Shown here: positions 6,731-13,783 of the stretch, piece after piece
How the letters are laid out: each line of letters opens with the position of its first letter
Position numbering within the stretch: position 1 is the stretch's first letter
Notes under the pieces: generated by a model
Seen by the model: the letters and a program-made list of their open reading frames with translations, nothing else
What the model was told of the DNA's origin: nothing
Database searches by the model: none
Position numbers and translations under genes: made by a program
Source of the DNA: CAZZBK01 sp964652155
Lineage (GTDB): Bacteria; Planctomycetota; Planctomycetia; Pirellulales; PNKZ01
Length of the DNA: 15,081 nucleotides
Direction: 5' to 3'
Assembly: GCA_964652155.1 (NCBI GenBank)
Contig: CAZZBK010000145.1
Location: 1 to 15,081, forward strand

Positions 6731-6757
6731 GGGTCGTGGGGTGAGGGGCTGGGGGGG
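6731..6757 (+). other. G-quadruplex motif next to the TTG start of the methyltransferase gene
   Basis: On the + strand, four guanine runs (3, 4, 4 and 7 G) are separated by loops of 4, 3 and 2 bases. This meets the canonical pattern for an intramolecular G-quadruplex. It is 5 bp upstream of the TTG start and on the template strand for that gene, between it and the small membrane protein gene. Confidence 0.6.
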
Positions 6758-6770
6758 TGAGGACGAAAGG

Positions 6771-7025
6771 CTAAGGACCTTTGTAGTCGTTCTCTGCTTT
6801 GCGTGCCAGGGCTTGACGTGGCTCGGAAGGCTCTTGCTGGGCCACGACCACGAGCAGGCAGAGCAGTATTTCGCACAGCGCCACGACAAGCGGATGCAGT
6901 TGCGGGTCGTATGTCCAGCGATTGAGAATGGGCTCGTCGGCGTGCATCGAGTTGTAGAGCCAAACGCCTCCCAGCCAGCCGAGCAGGAAGCTGCCACACC
7001 ATAGCCAACGAATCGAACGTGACAC
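6771..7025 (-). CDS. Small membrane protein, two predicted helices
   Basis: The protein is hypothetical and has 84 residues; I do not recognise a family. Two hydrophobic segments are visible, about residues 7-25 (WLWCGSFLLGWLGGVWLYN) and 48-66 (LVVALCEILLCLLVVVA), separated by a polar loop (ADEPILNRWTYDPQLHP). The tail is charged and rich in Ala, Arg and Glu. The GTG at 7025 is chosen because GAGG lies about nine bases upstream and the first helix begins soon after. The frame extends to 7148 but the added residues are basic and have no hydrophobic start. It lies 45 bp before the methyltransferase gene on the same strand, so the two may be co-transcribed. Tight spacing and hydrophobic pattern favour a real gene, but composition alone supports this only moderately. 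Confidence 0.55.
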   Translation of the reverse strand: MSRSIRWLWCGSFLLGWLGGVWLYNSMHADEPILNRWTYDPQLHPLVVALCEILLCLLVVVAQQEPSEPRQALARKAENDYKGP

Positions 7026-7189
7026 GAGCGAGCACCTCGCAGAAGAGTAGATTGTCGGGCGATGAACCGTGAGTGCCTCTATAGGCAACTGCCGCGCCAA
7101 GCTCATTCGATGCGCCGGCATGCGAGCGAACGCCTGCAATCCAGGCATTTATGAGTTCCTGGACAAAAAGCGCGGTGTTGGCTCGTGCT

Positions 7190-7225
7190 CTTTTCTCAAC
7201 AGGCGCTCGGCGATGTTGAGAAAAG
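7190..7225. repeat. Perfect 12-bp inverted repeat with 12-base loop
   Basis: CTTTTCTCAACA at 7190-7201 pairs exactly with 7214-7225 across a 12-base loop. It lies in the 366-bp gap (7026-7391) between the small membrane protein and the HDOD gene, which are divergent, about 165 bp before the HDOD start. No T-run follows on either strand, so it is not an obvious terminator; an operator or RNA hairpin is possible. The rest of the gap holds no recognisable gene. Confidence 0.5.
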
Positions 7226-7391
7226 ACAACGCCCGGAACCGATCGCCAAGTTCGTTTTTCTCAGTTCAGTGCGGTTCGTTTGCCGCCCCTGTGGATGTGG
7301 GCTAGGGTTGAGCATCTCATCACCGGCGCGGGTGCCATCGTTCTCTCATCATCGGGCTCACGGCGCTGAGCGACTCGCAAGGAACCGTTTT

Positions 7392-8321
7392 ATGCCCTCG
7401 GCGACCTCGACCGAACTGTGCCCCTTGATCGATCGACTGGTCAAGAACGGACAACTTCCGGCACTGCCGCAGAGTGCGATTCGGATGTTGGAACTGTCGC
7501 GCGACGAACGCAACGGCCCGCCCGAATATGCATTGTCGCTTGAAGCCGACCCGGGCCTGGCATCGCAGGTGCTCAAGTTTGTAAACTCGTCTTACTTTGG
7601 TTTTGGACAAGAGATTCGTTCGGTACGTCAGGCACTGGTGCTGGTTGGGGTCCGAACGATCAAGAACTTTGTGCTCTGGAACGCGGTGTTTAGCCTGATG
7701 CCGCATCCTAAATGCGGTCCGTTTGAAGTGCCGGTCCTGTGGTACGACAGTCTGCGACGCGCCGTGCTGGCCCGATCGCTGGGCAAGCGATTCAAGCTGC
7801 GCGAGGCCGAGGACCTCTTTTCGGCCGCGTTGCTGCAAGACATGGCCATCCCGATCCTGGCCAAGGAGTTTCCGCAGGAGTACGCCGAGTTGCTCAGTCG
7901 GCGGGCCGGCGGCGCGGTGCGGTTGTCCGCGCTTGAGCAGGAGCGTTTTGGCTGGACCCATGCCGAAGTGGCGGGCATGCTGGCAACGCATTGGAAACTC
8001 CCCCGCCTTTTGGTGGATTTGATCGCCACGCATGCCAGCAACCCATCGACGTCGAATGTTGCCAACGCGCCGGTCAGCGCCGCGCGGGTGGTCGAGTTGT
8101 CGACGCTGCTCCCCTCGGCCGCCGACGATAGCTGGCACGAAATGCCGCAATTCGAGGCTCTCTGGCACTCGCTTGCCGAACGAAATGGGGAGTCGGTGCT
8201 CGACTTACTGGAGCAGATCGACCGGGAGTGCGAGGAGTTTGCTCCCGTGCTCAAGCTGACCCAGAAAGGCCCTTCGCTCGCCGACCGTTGCCGTCAAAGT
8301 CTCGCCCGTTGCGCAAGCTAA
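7392..8321 (+). CDS. HDOD-domain signalling protein
   Basis: The protein has 309 residues. Residues 18-215 match the HDOD domain, a helical HD-related fold lacking phosphohydrolase activity: LPALPQSAIRMLEL, PGLASQVLKFVNSSYFG, IRSVRQALVLVGVRTIKNFVL, then LFSAALLQDMAIPIL, where the usual HD-type His-Asp pair is replaced by Gln-Asp. A C-terminal helical tail (about 220-309) is less conserved. HDOD proteins act in regulation of motility, c-di-GMP signalling and stress responses, and the target here is unknown. The ATG at 7392 is preceded by AAGGAA seven bases upstream; an upstream in-frame region (from 7185) lacks protein character. A TPR gene follows 202 bp later on the same strand; the gap carries its own promoter-like sequence. 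Confidence 0.85.
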   Translation: MPSATSTELCPLIDRLVKNGQLPALPQSAIRMLELSRDERNGPPEYALSLEADPGLASQVLKFVNSSYFGFGQEIRSVRQALVLVGVRTIKNFVLWNAVFSLMPHPKCGPFEVPVLWYDSLRRAVLARSLGKRFKLREAEDLFSAALLQDMAIPILAKEFPQEYAELLSRRAGGAVRLSALEQERFGWTHAEVAGMLATHWKLPRLLVDLIATHASNPSTSNVANAPVSAARVVELSTLLPSAADDSWHEMPQFEALWHSLAERNGESVLDLLEQIDRECEEFAPVLKLTQKGPSLADRCRQSLARCAS

Positions 8322-8382
8322 AAACTGGCCCGTGGAAAGAGGAGTCGAGCGCAACTGACGACCTGACCGAAGGTTGTGAATA

Positions 8383-8412
8383 GGGCGTTTGAGATGCCAT
8401 TGGGAAACGCCC
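8383..8412. repeat. Inverted repeat overlapping a promoter-like sequence
   Basis: GGGCGTTT at 8383-8390 pairs with AAACGCCC at 8405-8412 across 14 bases, a perfect 8-bp stem. The right arm begins at the last base of the candidate -35 element of the TPR gene promoter. It may be an operator, or the terminator stem of the HDOD gene, though no T-run follows. Confidence 0.4.
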
Positions 8413-8428
8413 GAGTCGAGCGTAGAAT
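8400..8428 (+). promoter_or_regulatory. Candidate σ70 promoter of the TPR gene
   Basis: TTGGGA (8400-8405) is followed after exactly 17 bp by TAGAAT (8423-8428). The implied leader is about 90 nt before the GTG at 8524. The spacing is ideal, and the hexamers each match the consensus at four or five of six positions. It supports separate transcription of the TPR gene from the HDOD gene. Confidence 0.4.
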
Positions 8429-8523
8429 ATAGTCAGAGCAAGGGTAAAAGGCCCTGCGCGTCGCCACGCCAAGCGTTGCTAGAAGGACAAATAAGTAACT
8501 GCTGGCAGAGAAGGTTCAGCACC

Positions 8524-9039
8524 GTGAACACGTCGAATCGAATCCGACACCAACGACTGCTGCGCGAGGCCGAGGGTTATCTGGAACTCTCGCTGCCACA
8601 TTTGGCGCTGGGCGCACTCGATCGAATTCAGGATCCCGGCTCATTCAAGGGGCACAAGCTGTGGCTGCTAGGGGAGGCGCTGCGCGAGTTGGCCCGGTAC
8701 GATGAAGGGGCCGCGGCGCTCGAAGAGGCGTCCGATTTGCAACCGAGCAACGTGCCGATCTATCTGGCCTTGGGTTGGTGCTACAAGCGGCTCAATCGTC
8801 TGGACGCCGCGATCGGCGCGCTGCAACGTGCCCGCGACGTGGCCAGCGATCAGGCGATCGTGCATTACAACCTGGCGTGTTACTACAGCCTGGCGCATAA
8901 CAAGGCGGCTTCACTGGAGTCGCTCACCAAGGCCCTGGCGATCGATCCGGAATATCGCGAGAAGGTGAACGAGGAGCCGGACTTCGATCCACTCCGCGGC
9001 GACGCCGACTTTCAAGCTCTCACGAGTATCATCGTCTAA
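8524..9039 (+). CDS. Tetratricopeptide-repeat protein
   Basis: The protein has 171 residues and consists mainly of TPR helices. At least three units are visible near residues 45-74 (HKLWLLGEALRELARYDEGAAALEEA), 79-108 (IYLALGWCYKRLNRLDAAIGALQRA) and 113-142 (VHYNLACYYSLAHNKAASLESLTKAL), each with the W/L-G-Y-A pattern spacing. The tail, DPEYREKVNEEPDFDPLRGDADFQAL, is a common closing motif of TPR proteins that predicts end-capping and not another function. It has no signal peptide and no enzymatic domain, so it probably acts as a protein-binding scaffold. The start GTG at 8524 has AGAGAAGG nine bases upstream; the longer in-frame extension to 8389 contains odd sequence and the candidate promoter. 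It lies downstream of the HDOD gene, whose signalling role might involve it, but this is inference. Confidence 0.85.
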   Translation: MNTSNRIRHQRLLREAEGYLELSLPHLALGALDRIQDPGSFKGHKLWLLGEALRELARYDEGAAALEEASDLQPSNVPIYLALGWCYKRLNRLDAAIGALQRARDVASDQAIVHYNLACYYSLAHNKAASLESLTKALAIDPEYREKVNEEPDFDPLRGDADFQALTSIIV

Positions 9040-9166
9040 GCGCGACGTGTCTACCTCACTCCAGTTATTGATCCTCAGATAATGAACTAAATAGGCCGAG
9101 CAACGCGAGGCCGGTATTTACGGACTCCCGCTGGTCGTCCTGTTAACTTAATTATATGAACCTCAA

Positions 9167-9252
9167 TAGCCGCGACGCGCAGCGGAGCGCGTGACGAAGG
9201 TTAACCGATTTACTATCGCGATGGTAACGCGCTCCGCTGCGCGTCGCGGCTA
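9167..9252. repeat. Perfect 26-bp inverted repeat (REPIN-like) between TPR and ruvA genes
   Basis: Arms 9167-9192 and 9227-9252 are exact reverse complements across 34 bases. Each arm also contains a short internal hairpin (ACGCGC with GCGCGT). The spacer holds two small palindromes, GGTTAACC and ATCGCGAT. The gap from 9040 to 9277 has no other gene. Position between convergent stops (9039 and 9278) suggests a transcription stop, and the two-unit inverted form suggests a mobile REP doublet. Recall suggests similar GC-rich sequences are abundant in planctomycetes; that cannot be verified here. Confidence 0.75.
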
Positions 9253-9277
9253 ACATAAGACTATATTGTGACGATCG

Positions 9278-9913
9278 CTATTTGGCCGCGCCGCCGTGGC
9301 TTTGCTGATAGATCGCTTGCAGCAGCGTTTGCACGTCGGCGTATTTTTTCTTGACGCTCAACGCCGCATCGATCAAGCGACGGGCGTCGCTCTCGCTGTG
9401 CCCCAACGAGCGCAGCACCTCAAACGTTTCGTCGACCACGTCGCGCGCCACCTCGGCATTCGTCGGCTCTTCGCGAGCCACCATCAACGCGAACTTCGGC
9501 ACCTTGCGTCGCAACTTGGCGATGATCCGCTCGGCCAAGGCTGGTCCGACGCCAGGCAGGCTCGATAAGAATTTCGCGTCCTGCTCCTCGATCGCCGCGG
9601 CGACTTCCCGTACCGGGCGAACCATCGCCCGCAGGGCTTTTTTCACTCCGACGCCGTCGACCTCGCAAAACAAATCGAAGAACTCCCGCTCGATCTGACT
9701 GAGGAACCCGATCAACCGCGGCGTGACGCGCCCCTGCATCGGATTCCCTTCAAGATACTCGATTGTGAACAGGCTCACGGCCTTGCCCACCTGCGGTGGC
9801 AACTGCCGACGCGTGTACTCGGGGACCCGCACCTCGTACTCGAAGGCTTGAATACCCAAGGTGACTTCATCGTCGCCAATGCTTAGCAGTTGACCGGTAA
9901 TTTTGGTGATCAC
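9278..9913 (-). CDS. ruvA: Holliday junction ATP-dependent DNA helicase subunit RuvA
   Basis: RuvA is a tetrameric Holliday-junction binder that positions RuvB for branch migration. The 211-residue protein has the three-domain layout: an N-terminal OB-fold (1-70, ITKITGQLLS), two helix-hairpin-helix units (86-95 VDGVGVKKA and 118-137 LPGVGPALAERIIAKLR), and a C-terminal RuvB-contact domain (155-205, DETFEVLRSLGHSESDARRL). The start GTG at 9913 places the usual first residues [M/V]ITKITG at the N-terminus. The frame runs back to a TTG at 9943 but gives ten extra residues. The region where the acidic pin lies in E. coli reads EYLEGNPMQGRVTPRLIGF, longer than in E. coli by a few residues. It follows ruvC by 41 bp and no ruvB is in the window. 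Confidence 0.93.
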   Translation of the reverse strand: MITKITGQLLSIGDDEVTLGIQAFEYEVRVPEYTRRQLPPQVGKAVSLFTIEYLEGNPMQGRVTPRLIGFLSQIEREFFDLFCEVDGVGVKKALRAMVRPVREVAAAIEEQDAKFLSSLPGVGPALAERIIAKLRRKVPKFALMVAREEPTNAEVARDVVDETFEVLRSLGHSESDARRLIDAALSVKKKYADVQTLLQAIYQQSHGGAAK

Positions 9914-9954
9914 GGGGTACGACTCAAAAGGTGAATAATTCAAGCAGTTTCAGG

Positions 9955-10488
9955 TCACGACGACCGCGAGGCCTTGCTGGCAGGGGTGCGGCGCGCCAGC
10001 GCGACCCAGTCGCGTTGCGTGTAGTAATGACACAGGGCAATCGCCAGCGCGTCGGCCACGTCGTGCGGCTCGGGAAGCTTGGCGAGCTTCAACTCGCGCT
10101 GGACGGCCTGCTGCATCTGTGCCTTGCTGGCGCGACCGTTCCCCGTGAGAGCCTTCTTCACTTTGGTCGAGGCATACGAGATCACCGGCACGCCGGCCTG
10201 CGTGGCCGCCAGACAAATCACGCCCCGCGCGTGACCCATCAGGATCGCCGTCCGCGGTCGGTCGTAATGCGAGTAAAGCTGCTCCAACGCGACGGCCACG
10301 GGCTTGAGCGTCGCAAGCACCTCGGCGATGCCCTCGAAGATTTCCGCCAACCGGCCGGTGAGCGAGCCGCGCTGCGTGCCACGCACCACCCCTGCTTCGC
10401 GCACCCGCGGTCCACCCACTGCCACCTGCAATACGCCGTAGCCGGTGGTGTTCAGGCCCGGATCAATTCCCAACACGAGCGTTTCCAT
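9955..10488 (-). CDS. ruvC: Holliday junction resolvase RuvC
   Basis: This endonuclease cuts Holliday junctions during recombinational repair. The 177-residue protein has the catalytic acidic residues of the RNase H-like fold: Asp9 in VLGIDPGLNTTGYG, Glu69 in VALEQLY, and Asp143 and Asp146 in PHDVADALAIALCH. The start ATG at 10488 is supported by GGAG eight bases upstream; the longer frame (to 10533) overlaps cysS. The gene follows cysS by 26 bp and precedes ruvA by 41 bp, so all are probably in one transcript, with ruvC and ruvA acting in the same pathway. The Ser/Arg-rich tail (RRTPASKASRSS) is longer than core RuvC and likely disordered. Confidence 0.95.
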   Translation of the reverse strand: METLVLGIDPGLNTTGYGVLQVAVGGPRVREAGVVRGTQRGSLTGRLAEIFEGIAEVLATLKPVAVALEQLYSHYDRPRTAILMGHARGVICLAATQAGVPVISYASTKVKKALTGNGRASKAQMQQAVQRELKLAKLPEPHDVADALAIALCHYYTQRDWVALARRTPASKASRSS

Positions 10489-10514
10489 CAAGGTAACTCC
10501 GTGTGACAATCGAG

Positions 10515-12071
10515 TCACGGTTTCATCGACCAAGAGGTGCCGTCGGGCCGGTCTTCAAGCACCACGCCGGCGGCGGTCAGCGCGTTGCGAATTTTGTCAG
10601 CCGTGGCAAAGTTCTTGGTCTTCCGCGCCTCGGCCCGCAAATCGATGATCAGTTCCATCAACTTGCCCGCCAGGCTGTCGTCGCTCGATGAGGCCGCGAC
10701 GACCTTCTTGCGGAACAGCCCCAGCGTGCCGGCCACTTCGCGCAACACCTGGGAACCCTGCACCAAGGTGCTGATCGCCTCGCTCGTGCGTCGCGCCGGT
10801 TCGTCGAGTTTCTGCGCGTCGCAGTAACGATTGAGCGCCCGGACGATCTCGAACAACTCGGCGATGCCGCCGCCGGTATTGAAGTCGTCGTCCATGAATT
10901 CCAGGTACTTCTCGCGATGCGAATACACCTCGCTGAGCAGTTCATCTGTAGTGGCCGGCGCGGCGGCACGCTGCTGAGCGTAGTCGAGCGTGTAGAAGTC
11001 TTGCTGCGTAATCCGCTCGAAACGCTGGAAGAAACGATAGAACGTTTGCAGGCCGTTTTGCACTTCCTGAATGCGTTCGTCGCTGAAATCGATCGGCCGC
11101 CGATAGTGGGTCGAGAGCAGGAAGAAGCGGATCGTCTCGCCGGCAAATTTTTGCAACAGGTCGCGGAAGGCGCTGGCCCCTTTCGACTTGCCCATCTTGC
11201 CGGCCTCTTGTGCGGCTTGGTTGCCTTCCAGTGGGCCTTTGTCCGTTTCGCGCGTGTTACGTCCGCCGAGCTTGCCGACCTCGCTGCTGGCTTGCATCAG
11301 GCCGTTGTGCATCCAGTACTTGGCCAGCGGCTTGCCGTGGCGACACTCACTCTGCGCAACTTCGTTCTCGTGATGCGGAAAGACCAGATCGAGGCCGCCG
11401 CCATGAATGTCGAACGTTTCACCGAGCAGAGCACGGCTCATCACCGAGCACTCGATGTGCCAACCGGGGCGCCCCTGCCCCCAGGGGCTATCCCACGACG
11501 GCTCGCCAGGCTTGGCCTTCTTCCAGAGCGCAAAATCGCCAGCGCTCCGCTTGCGATCCACCGTCGAGCCCCCCTCGCCCAGCAGTTCGTCCGGCTTGCG
11601 ATGACTCAACTTGCCGTACTCGGCGTCTTTGGTCACGTCAAAGTACACGTCCCCGTCAGAGGCATAGGCAAAGCCCTGCTCGATGAGTCCTTGCGAGAAC
11701 TTGATGATGTCGGCGATATGCTCGGTTGCCTTGGGGAAATGATCGATCGTGTCGACCCCCATCGCCTCGAGATTGCGCATGTAGTCGGCCGTCATCTCCT
11801 CGGCCACGTCCTTCATGGCCAACCCACGCTTATTCGATTCGACTATCAACTTGTCGTCGACATCGGTGATGTTGATCACCAGCTTGACACGGTAACCGCT
11901 GTAGGCGAGATAACGCTTGACGGCGTCGAAAATCGTCGGGCCAACCATGTGACCAATATGGCTCGGCTTGTAGACCGTGGGACCACACAGGTAAATGCCC
12001 ACCTTCCCAGGCTCAATGGTTTCAAAAGGCTCTTTGGTCTTCGACAACGTGTTGTAAACGCGGATGGGCAT
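10515..12071 (-). CDS. cysS: Cysteinyl-tRNA synthetase
   Basis: This class I enzyme charges tRNA-Cys with cysteine in the cytoplasm. The protein has 518 residues, somewhat longer than the roughly 460 of common forms. The CP-type signatures are CGPTVY with zinc ligand Cys29, HIGH at 38-41, TDVDDK (69-74), Cys208 in WHIECSVM, and the zinc-binding HHENE (233-237). The KMSKS loop is KMGKS (292-296), followed by KGASAFRDLL. Between HNG (255-257) and that loop there is an extra segment of about 30 residues. The C-terminal tRNA-binding helices are complete. The start at 12071 has no clear Shine-Dalgarno. The gene lies 38 bp after ispF and 26 bp before ruvC, all on the minus strand, consistent with an operon. 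Confidence 0.95.
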   Translation of the reverse strand: MPIRVYNTLSKTKEPFETIEPGKVGIYLCGPTVYKPSHIGHMVGPTIFDAVKRYLAYSGYRVKLVINITDVDDKLIVESNKRGLAMKDVAEEMTADYMRNLEAMGVDTIDHFPKATEHIADIIKFSQGLIEQGFAYASDGDVYFDVTKDAEYGKLSHRKPDELLGEGGSTVDRKRSAGDFALWKKAKPGEPSWDSPWGQGRPGWHIECSVMSRALLGETFDIHGGGLDLVFPHHENEVAQSECRHGKPLAKYWMHNGLMQASSEVGKLGGRNTRETDKGPLEGNQAAQEAGKMGKSKGASAFRDLLQKFAGETIRFFLLSTHYRRPIDFSDERIQEVQNGLQTFYRFFQRFERITQQDFYTLDYAQQRAAAPATTDELLSEVYSHREKYLEFMDDDFNTGGGIAELFEIVRALNRYCDAQKLDEPARRTSEAISTLVQGSQVLREVAGTLGLFRKKVVAASSSDDSLAGKLMELIIDLRAEARKTKNFATADKIRNALTAAGVVLEDRPDGTSWSMKP

Positions 12072-12109
12072 GGCAGGGATGAATCGTCAAAGGTTTCGAT
12101 CAGGGTTAA

Positions 12110-12622
12110 TTACGTGGCCAGCGAACTGGCTTCCAGCAAGGCCACCGCCTCAGCAGCGATCGCCTCTTCACGGCCGACAGGACCGACGCGCTCGCCGGTC
12201 TTGGCTTTCACACCGATCTGCATCGGCGAGACATTCAATATCGCGGCGATCCGGTGCCGCATGGCATCCTTGTACGGAGACAGTTTCGGCCGTTGGGCAA
12301 ATACAATCGTATCGACATTGACCAGCCGCCAGCCGGCTTGCCGCACTCGACCGTAGGCCAGCGCGAGCATCTCGGCCGAGTCCCGGCCTCGATTCGCCGC
12401 GTCGGTGTCGGGAAACAGCTCTCCGATGTCCCCCAGCGAAGCAGCCCCCAGCAGGGCATCGGTCACGGCGTGCAACAGCGCGTCGGCGTCGCTATGGCCA
12501 ACCGCCGCGTGATCGTGCTGAACATCAATCCCGCCGAGCCGCAAAGGTCCGCCGGGGGCCAATCGATGGGTATCGTGCCCGATCCCCACCCGAAAGCCGA
12601 TCGTGCTTGCTCCTAAACTCAC
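12110..12622 (-). CDS. ispF: 2-C-methyl-D-erythritol 2,4-cyclodiphosphate synthase
   Basis: IspF cyclises CDP-ME 2-phosphate in the MEP pathway of isoprenoid synthesis. The 170-residue protein has the metal-site residues Asp17, His19 and His51, in GIGHDTHRL and GHSDADALLHAVTDALLGA. The later GDIGELFPDTD and the C-terminal KAKTGERVGPVGREEAIAAEA are characteristic. The first usable codon is GTG at 12622, and a second GTG at 12589 would begin at GIGHDTH; I choose the longer because the shorter leaves too little before the first metal ligand. It heads the minus-strand cluster that continues with cysS, ruvC and ruvA, and is divergent from the ABC ATPase gene across 144 bp. Confidence 0.94.
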   Translation of the reverse strand: MSLGASTIGFRVGIGHDTHRLAPGGPLRLGGIDVQHDHAAVGHSDADALLHAVTDALLGAASLGDIGELFPDTDAANRGRDSAEMLALAYGRVRQAGWRLVNVDTIVFAQRPKLSPYKDAMRHRIAAILNVSPMQIGVKAKTGERVGPVGREEAIAAEAVALLEASSLAT

Positions 12623-12752
12623 CGTATGCAGCCGTTTCCGTGGCTAGGTTGATTCGCGAAAACCGCGATTCTACGCAGTTCCCCCTATTTCGACAACGCG
12701 AGGATGTGACGCTCAAATGCTCGATCGCCTTTTCGTGCGACCACTTCACTCC

Positions 12753-12758
12753 TATAAT
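12753..12758 (+). promoter_or_regulatory. Consensus -10 box for the ABC ATPase gene
   Basis: TATAAT is a perfect -10 match. It ends only eight bases before the ATG at 12767, so transcription would start at or near the first codon. A convincing -35 hexamer is not visible at the right distance (TTTTCG lies near). Confidence 0.4.
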
Positions 12759-12766
12759 CCGCTCGC

Positions 12767-13768
12767 ATGAGCGCTATCCATATCGCAGGACTGACTAAGT
12801 CTTACCGGGTTTACCAAAAGCCCGAAGGCTTGCGAGCCTCTCTGGTCGGCCTGTTCCACCGCGACTACCGAACGGTCGAGGCCGTCCGGGGCATCGATCT
12901 AAACGTCGACCAAGGGGAGTTCGTCGCCTTTCTCGGCCCCAACGGAGCCGGCAAGACCACGACCCTCAAGCTGCTCTCGGGCGTCATTACGCCCACCGAC
13001 GGCCAAGCCACCGTGCTCGGCCATGTCCCGTGGCTGCGCGAGAACGCCTACCGCCGACGCTTCGCACTCGTGATGGGACAGAAGAATCAGCTCTGGTGGG
13101 ACCTGCCGGCTCAAGAGTCTTTTCGACTCCATCAACAAATCTACCGCATTGCCCCCGACGCCTTCGACCGCACCCGTGACGAGTTGGTCGACATGCTCGG
13201 CGTGCAAAAGCTCTTGCAGCAGCCAGTGCGTGAGCTGTCGCTCGGCGAACGGATGAAGATGGAACTCATCGCCGCGCTGCTCCACTCCCCCGAGGTGCTG
13301 TTCCTGGACGAGCCCACGATCGGCCTGGACGTCGTCGCCCAACACAACATTCAAGGCTTTCTGCGACACTACCAACAGGAGCGACGCACGACGATCCTGC
13401 TCACCAGCCATTACATGAAAGACGTCGCCGCGCTCTGCCGCCGCGTCGTGATCATCGCCCACGGACAGATCATGTACGACGGCTCCCTCTCGGGCATCAT
13501 CGACCGCTTTAGCTCGTACAAGGTCGTCACGCTGCAACTGGCCGACGACGGCCAGAGCGACGCCGAGCGGTCAGTCAACTTTGCCCGCTATGGCGAGGTC
13601 CTCGAACAACGCTCCCCCAAGCTCAAGCTGCGGGTCGAACGCCGCGACGTGGCCAATGTACTAGGGCAGATCCTTGCCGCGCACACGATCGACGACGTCA
13701 GTGTCGAAGACCCGCCGCTCGAAGAGGTCATCGCGGCCATGTTCGCCAGCGCTCCCAACAACTCCTAA
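12767..13768 (+). CDS. ABC-2-type transporter ATP-binding protein
   Basis: The protein has 333 residues. The nucleotide-binding domain has Walker A GPNGAGKT (57-64), the Q-loop Gln105 in VMGQKNQLWWDLP, signature LSLGERMKMEL (157-167), Walker B VLFLDEPT (177-184) and H-loop His215 (TSHYM). The stretch MGQKNQLWWDLPAQESFRLHQQIYRI is typical, as I recall, of the uncharacterised COG4586-type exporter ATPases, which pair with two ABC-2 permeases. The C-terminal region (about 235-333) is an accessory domain. No permease gene lies beside it: the upstream gene is divergent ispF and the next gene is a dehydratase 15 bp downstream. The ATG at 12767 is supported by the -10 box just before it. Substrate unknown. 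Confidence 0.88.
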   Translation: MSAIHIAGLTKSYRVYQKPEGLRASLVGLFHRDYRTVEAVRGIDLNVDQGEFVAFLGPNGAGKTTTLKLLSGVITPTDGQATVLGHVPWLRENAYRRRFALVMGQKNQLWWDLPAQESFRLHQQIYRIAPDAFDRTRDELVDMLGVQKLLQQPVRELSLGERMKMELIAALLHSPEVLFLDEPTIGLDVVAQHNIQGFLRHYQQERRTTILLTSHYMKDVAALCRRVVIIAHGQIMYDGSLSGIIDRFSSYKVVTLQLADDGQSDAERSVNFARYGEVLEQRSPKLKLRVERRDVANVLGQILAAHTIDDVSVEDPPLEEVIAAMFASAPNNS

Positions 13769-13783
13769 CCTGCTCTGCATGCC

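Noticed and set aside
7320..8168. A 282-codon - strand open frame opposite the HDOD gene
   Set aside because: The + strand frame has clear HDOD motifs and a ribosome-binding site; the opposite frame has none.
5837..9252. CRISPR array formed by the repeats
   Set aside because: The repeats are two different inverted pairs more than 3 kb apart, with no direct repeats, unique spacers or cas genes.
10917..12356. A 479-codon open frame on the + strand opposite cysS and ispF
   Set aside because: It is antisense to two genes with complete catalytic motifs, has no family resemblance, and its composition is that of reversed GC-rich coding sequence.
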